Part shown: piece after piece, positions 40,891 to 52,615 of the stretch
How the letters are laid out: each line of letters begins with the position of its first letter
Position numbering within the stretch: position 1 is the first letter of the stretch
Assembly: GCA_905221605.1 (NCBI GenBank)
Contig: CAJNDS010002671.1
Span: 17,001 to 81,000, forward strand
Source of the DNA: Symbiodinium natans
Taxonomy: Eukaryota > Sar > Dinophyceae > Suessiales > Symbiodiniaceae
Length of the DNA: 64,000 nt
Direction: 5' to 3'
Notes under the pieces: model-generated
What the model saw: the letters and a program-made list of their open reading frames with translations, nothing else
Told to the model about the DNA's origin: nothing
Databases searched by the model: none
Translations under genes and position numbers: made by a program

Positions 40891-43800
40891 TTCGCAACAT
40901 GCAACTTGCATAGCCGGTCAGGGATCCAGAGACTGGAGCGCAGCCAGATGGAAGCGAGTGTCTGGACGTGCAGGTCTCAAGCTCGGAGTTTCCTATAGTT
41001 TCCTGACAGTATCAGCCAGGCGCCTGATGGTGCATTTAGGTTGTATATCTGGTGCCGGTGCAAAAGAGGAGAAGAGTGGCGAAGTTTCAAAATATTTCAT
41101 TGCGTTTACAGTATTCTACAGTATTTTTCTTTGTGCGCGTTTCTTTCTTGGGGACAACTTCGTGCCTTTAGTTTGCTCATTTCGTGCCTTCACCCCACCA
41201 GGTCCTGCTTGCGACCACCTGCCGTGGCTCTTCCTTGCCGCCATCAGGGACCCCTGGCACGCACAGCCTTTGCACGTATTTGTACAGCTTCGAATGCTTT
41301 CTGAGGACCTGTGAAGATTAATGGGATGAGGATTATTGGCACTTCGTTCAGTTGGCAACGAGGAGTAGCTTCACAATTCCGTTTCTTATGTTTCTTAGTG
41401 AGTGAATCAAGCTTGATGGCTGAAGGTTGCCATTGCCCGCGGCAGCAGCACCAACATCCTTGGAGATGAGGAGCAACTTTGCGGGCAGCGTATGCGGGCA
41501 GCCTGGAAACGTGGAGCGGCAATCTGAAGAAAGCCGTCAGGTTGCGGCAGCGAGCTCTGGAAGTGATGTCGGCGGAGGACCCCCCCCTCTTCGTAGACTA
41601 GTGTCCTGGATCATCATGGCGAGACGACAGGTGGGTTACCAGCCTGTGTGAATGACGGGCTGAGCAGGCTAGCGGCTACCCAGTGCTTGCAGACACCCTT
41701 CGCCGGGATTTATCTGATTTGGCGGCTTCTTCGGGTATCCAGGCACGCCTACGAACGCGGTTGGCTACTAGCTGTTGAAGTGGGTCGACGGTGGTTTGTG
41801 ATGTGCAGAGGTACCTGATGATTCCTCCCCGCCGCACTTTGCTGTTCACCTGCACGACCTCGCAAACTTGGAGGAGGCATGTACAATCTTGTACAATTGA
41901 GGATGAATTGCTGTACCGGTTGCGCCTGCATGACAGGAAGATGGTCGCTTGTCATCGAGACTTAGCGCTTGTCTTTTTGGAGTCGGTTCATCCTCGGCAA
42001 GGATGCAATTGACATGACAAATTCTGCACCCTGTGTTTGCTCAGGTGTCTGTCCCAGACCGGTGTCTCGTCCACAGCCGGGCAGAACTGGCGCGGCTTGG
42101 TTCGAACCAGCTGTCTGACAGAGCCCAAGGCGCGCGTGCCGACTGCGCATGACTTGTGCCCTTCATGATGCTGATGACTCCTTGCCAAGTTGAATGAGCG
42201 ACCGCTGTCCTACGTCTCGAAACGGCAGCTGGGCATACCTATAGCATGTGTGTGATGTCGGTAATGTGGATGCGAGAACGTGGTCAGAGCTTTGCGGAAC
42301 ACGCTAGAGCTGGCAAACAATGCGGCAACATGCAGCAGCATGCAACAGCACCTAAACTTCAGCAGCATGCAAAAGCTGACCCCAAGCAGTGAGGAGGATT
42401 CTCGAAGCCAGCCACCGCTGTAATCCACTCGGCTCAGGCCACCAGCCACTTCGGAGGAGGCACTGTTGGAAGCTGCGGCTGGGTGGCAGTGTGGAGCACT
42501 TGACCATTACTGGTTGTGTCGCAACTTTTTTTCTTGAGTTTTTGTCCTTTTCCCACCTCTTACGGTAAACTGTCGCATTCTTCCCCTTACCGAGGACTAG
42601 GAAAGATTGGAAATTTTTCGAGAAAACAAAAGTAGTCAAAGCCTGTAGCTACCAGCTGCCAATTCACGTCCAACGTAAGATCGACAAGACAAATTTGCAT
42701 CGACATATAAATTCTGAGCGGGTGTTGGCTGCCTCACGCGGTGGGACCATTGGGATGCAGCGGCAGAGAGAGATATAAATATCACGGATGAGGTTGCCAT
42801 TTGCCAAGGACCTTGCAGCCGCCCTCGCTGCAGCTCAGCGCCTGCTGAAGCAGGATGTGAATGAGGCCTGTTGCCAACAACTGACTGTAGCTCAAGGCAG
42901 CAGCAGGAAGTGGCAAAGCATATCGACTCATGGCTTGTGCAGCTGCAGGTCGTGAAGAACACAAACGCTGCGGCACCTAGACCAGAAGAGCCACCAACGC
43001 AGCCTAACCAGCTGGCGCTTCAGCAAGGACCGCACACTTGCATGCAAGCGCATGCATGCATGGGGAGCCGAATCGCAGACACACCTGCGATTGTCGCCGG
43101 TAGGTGCACTCGCCTCTCAACCCCCGTTCCTGGTTGTCTTTGATACCGTCCAGTGTACGAAATCGTAGGAAGGGATCTTTAAAAGCCTGAGAAGGGCAAA
43201 AAACCCTAAGCCCCAGGCCTTCATGAATCCCTAACAAGCAAACAAGCGCAAGAGTAAGTGTAGGACTTTCCAACTGAATGTGCTGTGTCGGTGTTGCAGT
43301 CCTCGAGTCTGAAAGTGTCCACCTAACAGGTTTCAGTTTTTCGACAGGTATTGTTGTAAGCATCTGCTCCACTTGGATTTTGTTGAGTGCGTTTTAGGGA
43401 CTGCACTGGGTTTGGAGACCCTGGGAGGACTCCTGCAGTTGGCGCGTGGTCTGGAAGCCAAAGCTCTTGTACATAGAGCCCGGGCTCAACAGTTGAGAGG
43501 ACCTGGATGTCCACCAATCCCCCAAACTCTTGTCTGAAAAACCGGCCATCCCCCACACACTCTCCTGGTCCTAGCGCGATGGAATTCCAAGCTTGACCCC
43601 GCTAGGCCACTAGTCACGAGGCCAATGTTTGCGACGCTTGACCTTCCAAGTCCATCCAAGTCCCAGGTGGTGACAAAGTTCCCGTCAGCTTGGCCGTGAA
43701 TCCTGACTATACGGTCAACGTGGAGGTGGGAATCCGCTCGTGAGCCACGCAAATGGAAAGCGAATGGGTGAACCTCTTTCATGTTGATCACGAGTGGGAG

Positions 43801-45424
43801 GTCGCCGGGGAATCTCGGGCGTTCCAGTTGACCAGCATCGACGAGGCTGTAGTGCGCCTCGCATGCGTGCATATGTTCGCCGCCATGGCAAAATCTTTTC
43901 CGCCATCAGCTTACTTGTGATTGGATGGGGGCAGGCACGAGCTAAACAAAGCCTAAACAAACTTGATTGCCAACTTACCGAAAATGTGTGATGTGAGCCC
44001 AGAGTCGTCCTCTCAAAAGATCGGCTGCAGGAGAAGACTTCCGATAGGTAACGGTGGAAAGGCTCAAGTCCGCAAAAGTTGTGGCTATTTACTCTGCTCC
44101 GAGAGCCTTGGGCAGGGTGATGCGTGATTCAGGGCATCTCGAGCGGCTGGATGCGTGTGAGTCGATGCACTTGAAACAGCCTGCCAATGCAGCCTGAGCA
44201 TATGCTTGAGAGGCGGCCTTACTGCTGCAAATGCTTTTTGATGATGTGCGTCCAATGTTGGGTCTCCGGACTAGTCTCAGTTTCTATTTTATGCTTCCAA
44301 AGACAATTTCTGACGGTGCTGCATGTCGAGGTTGTGCGAAGGGGTTTGTTTACGCATGCAGCGAGGTGTGAGCATGCGGCGGCGGAAAAATGCGACATTT
44401 CTGGGACAGGGAGACGACCCCAGAAGCTAAACAAAACAAGAATGTGGTTTGGCGTGAGGACCGTCGACCTATCAAGGCCTTGGCGAAAAATGTGACAGTC
44501 TCCCAGCACAGCAGTCAGCCACCCGTGGCACAGTGAGGGATATGGGCTGGCAGCGGTTCGCAAAAGAAGCCAAAATTAGATTGGCAGCCACGACCAGAAA
44601 AATTTGTTGTCTGCAACTGGAAGTGTTTTGATCTTGGAGAAGTGAATTCGAAATTACTATGTCAGAACACTCGAACGTTTGTCACAACTTACCGAATGTT
44701 GATGTGTGCGGAGGCCGCGTGGACATGAGTGTCAGCTTGTTAGCGAGCGAATCGAAATAATACCCCGGATTGTTTGAGGCTTCTGATGTGTCATGCTGTG
44801 TCATTTGGTTTTCACCATTGTGCTGGTTGGGGGGAGAAGCATCTCGTGAATCAGCGGGGTTTTATGCATGCTGACGATATTCAGCGATGTGCAGGTGGCC
44901 TGCGGCGAAGCAGCTTTGGGCTTGCTGAAAGGTTGCTTGAGCCGGCCTCCGCCCAGTCGCGTCTGTGCTTTGCGGCTGAAGGATGGCAAATGCTCTTTGA
45001 CAGCACTTCCGTCAGTAACTCCTGGTTCCAATTGGCAAACCCAGAAGATAAAGTAGAAAAAAGGCATGAGGTGCGAAACCTGCTGACATGCTCTCCCCTT
45101 CGAGTCGCACAAAGCAGCGTGCAAACAACATCAAAAAGGGCCTCAAAAGCCTGAAACACAAAACTTCACAAAACTTCACAAAACCGTCTTCCAATCTCCA
45201 AGGCCTGGCTCTGCTTTTGCCTGTGGAGGCTTTTTGAAGCGTTTGGGGTTTTTTGGGGGGCGGTCTGTTGAAGTCTGTTGGAGTCAGTGGGGAGTCAGTG
45301 GGGATTGTCCTCTTCCTTTCGGTTTCTTCCGTGTGGTTGATGTTGTGTGGAACAGGTGGCGCCGGAGATCTTTGTTCGCTGCCTGCTGCAGCTCCGCGAG
45401 GGTGCGAGTTCTGTGAGTGGAAGT
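40891..45424. other. No recognisable gene
   Basis: Short ORFs on both strands only. A CAGCATGCAA-rich patch occurs near 42320-42372. A hydrophobic frame at 41100-41290 has no ATG context. Nothing supported. Confidence 0.4.
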
Positions 45425-45462
45425 GAAGGCTGGGACATGGTGGGACATGGTGGGACATCTTT
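45425..45462. repeat. GGGACATGGT tandem repeat
   Basis: About three units of GGGACATGGT near 45432-45460, in DNA with no recognised gene. Confidence 0.85.
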
Positions 45463-48400
45463 GGTGTGCAGGCTGAGAGTGTTGGCCAGTGTTGGGCAAT
45501 GCACGGATTTCCTCAGGAAAGGTGGTGATGCAAAGCAGCAGAAGCAGCGAAGGAGACCAGTCGCTTTCAAGTGCCCGGAAGTATGCCTAGCGGTGCAGCT
45601 GATCGCAGCCAATACACATCAATACACGTGATATGTTATCGATGAGTGGCCCAACCTCGGCCATGTCCAGTCGGGACAGGCGTGTCAACTGTTGCCATTG
45701 GCAGCGCTGGTGCAAGTTCTCCTCCTGACCTGCAGAAGCTTTCGCCGCGGGAGGTGGGCAATCATCCTTTCTAGTGGCATGTGCAAGCCATCGTGTCTGC
45801 GCAGGTTGGCCAGATGCCGCTGCAGGAACGCCCGGACGCCGACAGGCACGTTGCCAGTACAATGGGCTCAATTGGTGCGAGTAGGTTGTACAGAGCTGAG
45901 AATGAAAGGCGTAGCCCTGCAACCACGACCTCGCGGCCACGGCCTGATTCTAGTTCCATCCGCGGCATGGCGGTATGCTGTTCCGTGGAATGTCTCTCAA
46001 TGTTTGTCTATACGGTTCCTAAGTGCACAAGGTCAAGTCCTGGGATAGATCTGTGCGCTTCAACACGGTCGACACTGTTCCAAAGGCCAAGAATCGCCAG
46101 CGAATGCCATTCTCCAAGCAGGCGCCAAACTCCAACTCAGGGCCGATGTTCTGTCGACTGCGGTGACGAAACCCTTCCCACAACAAAGTGTAATTTCAAG
46201 CCGGCGCTAAACCCTGTCTCTGAATTCTCTGAAGCCAGAGAGACCAAATTTTCAGTTGGGACGGCCTTGAATGTGTAAACTGGGAGCAGCAGGCCAGCCC
46301 CGCGCTGCGCAAGCGCTGGTCTTGGGGGGGATGCTGAGGACGATCCGTCACCGGGCAGATTGGCCAAGTTCTGGGCATGCGGGCTACGCAATGAGAAAGG
46401 AAACGTGCGTCCCGTTCACTGCCCCACCAGCTCACAGCTCGAAGGCATGGGCAAAGCCTCCTGACCACACTCGAGCGGCACGAGGGCCTCGGAACGTGGG
46501 CGGCGACCATGTGGACGCCAAGATTCGCCAAGCTGGTCGTGTTGTCGCATTTGTCGCCGGTGTCGGTGGCAGAGCACGGCGGATGTGTTGCTCAAGCTTG
46601 TGCGTCACGTCGTAGGGCTGGCTCTTGGGCCCGGTTTGTGCGGAAACCATCTGTTTATGACTTTATTTAGTTGTGTATTTCATTTATTTTTTTATTTGTT
46701 TTGGATTGTACTTTTCTATTGCATACTGCGTTTCATTTGACGGCATTTCAGGCCACGAAGTTCATGGACAGGACCTGCAAGCTTCTAGGCAGCTATTGGA
46801 TGGAGGGTTGCGCCATATTGCGCTTGCTTACGGACTGTGCCAGCGGACACAGCAAGGTGGCACAGCTTTGACTGCACCAGGCAGGGGTCTGCCGGAGCAT
46901 TCTGCACACGGCATGCTGGTGCCGATGCATCAAGTTCTTGGTTGATGTGGCAGGTGCGCAATTCTTGGATGCATCCCTGGGCGACACGCAGCCGTTCCTG
47001 GGTTATTCCTTTGGCACGTAGAATGGAGCAAACTCAGAGAGTATGATGCGCTGGTAGCACTCATGTCATTTAAGAACTTGTGTGTAAAATCCTGAGGGTG
47101 CGTCAGCCGGCAGCCTTGACCAGCAGCCTAGGAACCAAGACCAGTTTAGTTCCGCAAGCAAAAGGAAACATTTCGGAGCCAGCAGTATCTCCGCGTGTTG
47201 GTCTTCGCTCAAGGAGGCTTTGGGAAGCTTTTCACGGCCTCTTTTTGGAGTTTGCTCAGAATGGGTCGATTCCCATCATACGAAGTTTTGTTGGAGCCTT
47301 TGGTTTTCTCTGTAATGATGGAGACTGCTCTGCACAAGCTGTTCTGAGACAGTTCTGGCTTCCCACGGGCTTCCCAAAGGCTTGTGTTGCCTTCTAGAGC
47401 CCTGGCCAAGAGACTCCGGACCAGGGCGGTGCCCATTCGGCACGGTGGGAATTGGGTTTTCAGGCTTTGTTGTGGGCATACCATGACCAGAGGGGTGATG
47501 CCATGAAGGGGGCATCGACACGGCTAGACGGGACGCGGAACGAAACTGACAAATCGATGACGCTCATCAGGTTGGTGACCCGCCCGCCCATCCTTGTGAC
47601 CGTTGACACTTCTTGACGCGGGAGTCCGGGCTCGTACGTTGCTGTACTTCGCTGGTGAGAGGAGGGAACACAGACAAATTGAAATTCAAGAGCCTCCGGC
47701 TCAGGCCGATCTGGTTGGATGTGCGGTATGGTGCGGTGCACCTTGCAAATGCCGCGCCGAGGTTCGTACCCAGCCAACCCTGGAGACAAAGTGCAGGAGT
47801 TTAGGAGAAGTTGGAGGCTGATGCCCTGCTGCAAGCCAAAGATCGCGACTTCATCCCAAAACAGCAGATTCAAGTGTCCAGTGGCGAAGGTACAATCGAG
47901 GAGAATTCATCGGTGTATCCCGGAAAAGAGTGAGGAAATTGCCAGGGAGGGAGCCTGCCAGCGGGTCCCCAGGGGTGTTTTAGAGGGTGTAAGGGGGGCA
48001 GTGGAGGGTTATTCTTGAAAAGCTAGTCGAGACGGCGCACGGGATCTGCGGAACAGAGCTGTGGCTTACGGATCCAACATCCCTTGACATCACAGGATGT
48101 CGCAGAGTTACGCAGAAGCGGCTTCCAAGGTTGGACTGCACCTCCTCATGCAGGATGGCGCAGGCACATTCCAGGGTGGACCTTCTTAAAAGGAATTCCG
48201 ATCGGTGCCATGCCACTTCTTTTGTTGAAGTTGAAAGGTTCGAAGGCAATAATTATGTTGCCTGCGGTGGACATGCTTGGTTCTTGTGGCATTGTGGCAT
48301 TGTGGCTTTGCGGAACACGCTGATGGATCAGTTGGTGTTATGGGCTACCGCTGGATGTCGGATCGTTTCTTGTTGTTTCCAACTAACATGCTATGGGAAA

Positions 48401-48744
48401 GGCTTTGCGCTATGTTGCGCCCGCCAGGCCGTTGCAACTACGACAGCTTGGTGCCAGCCATCATCTCCTCCACAGGCCCAAAGGCTGCATGCGTCAACAT
48501 GCAGATGAGTTGTGGCACATCATGCGGCAGGCATGGCCCACAAGATCTTCGAGTCCACCTCCAATGGTGCACTTCGCGCAGACTGCGGCCCCGGCGCCTC
48601 TTGCAGTGACACGCCTGAGTGCAGTGTACCGAAACAGATTGTTTTTTGGCTTTTCCGCAGTTTCTCAGCCCACGGCATGTCTCCATCATGTGTTTTCGAA
48701 GCGCAGGGTTGGCACCTTGATGTGCGGTGGGGGACGGCGGTGGG
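45463..48744. other. No recognisable gene
   Basis: No coding motif, repeat array or RNA gene could be supported. ORFs reach at most about 165 codons and overlap on both strands. Confidence 0.4.
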
Positions 48745-48793
48745 GGGTGGTGGTGGTGGTGGTGGTGGCGGTGGCGGTGGTGGTGGTGGATGT
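48745..48793. repeat. (GGT)n microsatellite with GGC interruptions
   Basis: GGTGGT... with two GGC units. Poly-Gly or His ORFs across it are artefacts. Confidence 0.95.
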
Positions 48794-51754
48794 TCTCCAC
48801 GCCTGCTGGAAGGGGTGCTTTCTTGGACGAAGGTCCCTTTAACGTGCGGGTGCCACAGTGGGCCAGACTCGGCACAGCCAATACCCTTTCCCCCTCCTCC
48901 TCCTCCTCCGCCTGCCTTTGAATGATCTTAACTGTGCCGTCGGATTGAACCGAATGCTTTCAAGGAAACAGCACAGTCCGTAAGCGCGAGCATTCATGTT
49001 CATTCGCTCAATTGCAGCGCTTCCAAACACCGCGAGTACCGGTATTCCTGCACCCATTGCTTGCAAGAGCCAGCCAAGACAAACTGCAGCTGTTTTGCTT
49101 AGGCACGGTCTATGAGCCCTGTGCCTACGAGAGTCCTTGCGTTGCCTGCTTCCGCGATGCAAGTGCAGACGCTGCCACCGCGGACGGTCGCACTTCAGCT
49201 GCAGATCTGAAAACCACTTCACTACGTCACAGGCCCCGTTGTTCGAGCTGTAATTATAAACGCATGGTGCTTGGGACTATTCAGGTGACACAGAGCATGC
49301 CAATGCAGATGCTTGGCCGGCACTAGTCACTAGTCATGGTGCGGTTCACGCCCCTCCATGAAAGGGCATGTGAGGCACATCACTTGGCTAGGATGCCACG
49401 AATGGCAGCGTGCACGATTGAGTACTGCATTCGATAGAAAAAAGATAATTCAGTGGAGTTCGCAGCATCATCGAGTTATGGCGAGGCCACCACGAACGGT
49501 GAGCACTTGGATGCGAACAATCGTGTGATTGGCCCAGAATACGAAGTCTTGGCTCGGAAAACGCTTCGCTGCTTTTTTATTCTCCTGCCAGGTACCCAGC
49601 TCAACACAAGCCTGCTCCAGAAGCACCCGTTATCAGGATACTGAGTAAGAACATCTGGGTAAAATGTGCCATGACAGGTGCATTTATGTTTTGCAATCCG
49701 CTGTCGCTCAAGTCATTGGAGGACGATGCCTGCGGGAGGGCTGCAAGTATCCACTCTTCAGGCCAGCTGAGCTTGTTTGGACTCTCCAAAGTGGGAGTCT
49801 GTGTATCATATGGTAAAAACATTAGACAGGGCGAGGTTTTGCGAAACCGCAAGGCCAAGCTCGTCGCGAGAAGTAAAAAGGTGGTCATTGCTCAACACAG
49901 GCAGACAGTCACAGCTTCGCGTGAGCCGAGTCGAGGCTGGGCCAATCAGCGGAGAAGGCCCTCAGCAGTTTTGGGATGGCCAGCCCGAGCTATTTCAAGG
50001 CTCCGCACATCCGCCTGGGCTCCGTGCGAGAAGCGCTGGCCCACTGCTTGGGCTTTTGGGTTTGCTTTCGGAAGATGGGAACACCGGGTCGGATGGGAGG
50101 TCTTGGCCGAGGGAGGGTTCTCCAATCGCCAATCGCCAATCGGCCAGAGGCCTCGGCCGACTGCAAACTGGCACCGGAAGCTGTGAGGAGCGCGATTCGA
50201 TAAGCCGAATCTTGGTAGGTTGTCCGCCAAGAGATTCTACAGAAACTTGAAGAGCCCACAAATCTGCTCCTGCTCAGCTCTTCCCAGCATTCTTGGATAG
50301 ATTGCCCAGGCTCTCCTCACAGATTTCGTGGAACCATCGCAGCGGAAGACTGTGGCTAAGCTCTTGTCGCGTCCTCGTCTCCTCACGTGCATTCTCCATG
50401 CACATTTCGTTTGGGTGCAGAGGGGCTTGAAAATTCTTTCAAACCCGCCATAAACTCTGTCACCTAATCTGGTCAAATCGCGATACGAAAATGCTACCGC
50501 ACGAGAAGGGGAAGCTTTCGCTGCGCCTGTTCGGGAGACCGGGCGTTGCCCGACCTTGTTTCCTTTCTGAAGCTCAGGTCACAGGTGCTGCAGGGAGTTC
50601 CGGGGTCCGCAGAGGTCGGAGTGCTGGTTGAGCAAGTTTGGTGAAGAAGTATAGCGGCAACAGTTGACATAAAGCCAGAAAGTTCAGCACCCCTTCCCTT
50701 GTCAGACATGGCGTGCCCAGATTTCATGACAATTCAACATCGTTTAGCAAAGCCAGTCCGTGGAGGGTGAGTGGGCAAGGTGGGCCTCTGCGCACGTGGT
50801 CCGGAGCAGCGCTGCGGGGAGCCACAGCGCCGCCTCAATGCTTCATTGGGATGCCACGAGCAGCCTTGACACATCATGCAAGCCTGTTCAGTTTCGACTG
50901 CCATGGCGATTTTAGTTCGTGAGGCGTGGTTTTTGCCACATTTTGCCAAGGCTCCGATGTGATTTTGCACCTGATGCCCCAGTGCTCAGCAAGCGGGGGA
51001 GTTGAAGGCTCCGCATCCTAGACATCCCTAGACACTACGAGTCTGATGCGGTAATATCACGACATGCGAACTGTAAGCGTCTGGAATTGCTGCTTCTGCC
51101 AGGTGCTATCTGTATTCTACATGATGTGACATCGCTCAAGGCCGGAGTGACACCGAGAAGCCGAGTTGCATCTCAAAGCGTTTGTTCTACTCTGCCTGAC
51201 ACATCAGAAAATGCTCAACTTGCAGGCGTCTGTCGAGATGTCCGCGCGGGTTGCACAGGACATGCGTCGCATCATCGACGCCTCCTGACTGCAGGGCCTA
51301 GGTGACCACCATTCACAGCGTGACTTGGGTTCACAGTCCATCCTCCTTTTGAGACGTGCTTTTGGCAGGATCGGAAAGTGCTGTGACATTTCGGTTCAGC
51401 CGCCTAGCCAGTTGGAAGTGTGGCTGCTTTGCAGACATGGAACACGCCAATGAAGAGCTGTTGGCAAGGACAGGGTTGCTGGATTCCTCTAACATCAGTG
51501 CGCACCCGTATGCAAAGTACGCAAAAAAAGTATGCGTTGTGCGGGAGGATCAAGGCCCTTGGGGCCGAGGAGGCGGGCTTCAGCATGGCTGAAGGCAAAG
51601 CCCTGATTGATGACCTCGTGCAGATGTCGAAGTTGTGGCTTGCTTTACGATTCTTATGTGGCACCTCTCAGTTGATCTCAGATATGTCGTATGTAGGACC
51701 GTCTAGGGTTATCTGAGCTCTTTTGCGGATTTTGAGTGGTCATGGGTAGTAAGG
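48794..51754. other. No recognised gene; one exon-like stretch at 51540-51640
   Basis: At 51540-51640 the + frame reads RIKALGAEEAGFSMAEGKAL and IDDLVQMSK, natural helical protein just upstream of the membrane-protein ORF at 51755. It may be a preceding exon or another gene. The remainder holds nothing I recognise. Confidence 0.3.
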
Positions 51755-52615
51755 ATGGAGGAGACCCTGAAAGAGAACCTGGAAGAAACACGCGAGTTGT
51801 GTGACATTCCTGTTGATGCGACAGATTGCATCGCTGCCGTGGGCATCGCCTTTGCACCGCTTCTCCTGACATTGCAAGCAGGAGGTGCTTTCCTGCTTGC
51901 CTGCCTCAGTGAGTCGCGCGGCCCAGAAAGTGCGTTTTTTTGGGCGGGTGTGGCAAGCGTGCTGTGGTCAGCTTTGGTCTACCTTGTCCTTCAACACCGG
52001 CGCGGCGAAACCTCTGAGGATGACCAAGGTCCCCAAGGTCCCAGCCTCTTGTCCCGTCTCCATGGTTATGCTGCAAAGCTGAGCCGCGAGGCACAGCTTT
52101 ACCGCGACCCGGTACAGCGGGCAAGCTTCTGCCGGGTTCCGTGGTTAGCAGCAGCGGCCACCTTGGGTTTGGAGATGTCCATAGCGGCCGCAAATGGCTG
52201 CCTGCTTTCGTTCCTGAAGGCGATGGTCTGTGCTGCTGCAGCCGCTTTCACGAGCGGAGTGGTGTTGGGCCTGGCCGTCGATGGTCGGCTGCCGGGCCCG
52301 CCTGCACCAGTAACATATCCAGAGACTGCAGCCGCAACCATCGCACGCTGTCCGGCAATCTCGTCTTGTGTCAGCTCCGTCATCGCCTTGGCCCTGCCAG
52401 CTGTGCAGCAAGCTTCTCCATCCGCAGCAGAGCTTCGAGACGCAGGTGCAGGGAAACTCCAGTTGGCAGAGAAGTATGTATTCGAGGCGGCAGAACTACG
52501 TGACAAACTCCACCGGCGAAGCGGCAAAGTACTGAATCCTACAGCACAACTGGAGAAGCTTGGTGTCAAATGTACCGTAATGTACCACTTGCATGAGCTA
52601 AGAAGACTCTGTTGA
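51755..52615 (+). CDS. Putative multi-pass membrane protein
   Basis: ATG 51755 to TGA, 286 residues without interruption, the best host-gene candidate by ORF quality. After an acidic N-terminus (MEETLKENLEETRELCD) come hydrophobic segments at about 25-51 (IAFAPLLLTLQAGGAFLLA), 63-79 (WAGVASVLWSALVYLVL) and 128-175 (two helices, including FTSGVVLGLAVDG). A helical tail (AEKYVFEAAELRDKLHRRSG) ends the protein. I do not recognise the family. The minus-strand ORF over the same DNA lacks comparable features. It may be one large exon of an intron-poor gene. Confidence 0.45.
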   Translation: MEETLKENLEETRELCDIPVDATDCIAAVGIAFAPLLLTLQAGGAFLLACLSESRGPESAFFWAGVASVLWSALVYLVLQHRRGETSEDDQGPQGPSLLSRLHGYAAKLSREAQLYRDPVQRASFCRVPWLAAAATLGLEMSIAAANGCLLSFLKAMVCAAAAAFTSGVVLGLAVDGRLPGPPAPVTYPETAAATIARCPAISSCVSSVIALALPAVQQASPSAAELRDAGAGKLQLAEKYVFEAAELRDKLHRRSGKVLNPTAQLEKLGVKCTVMYHLHELRRLC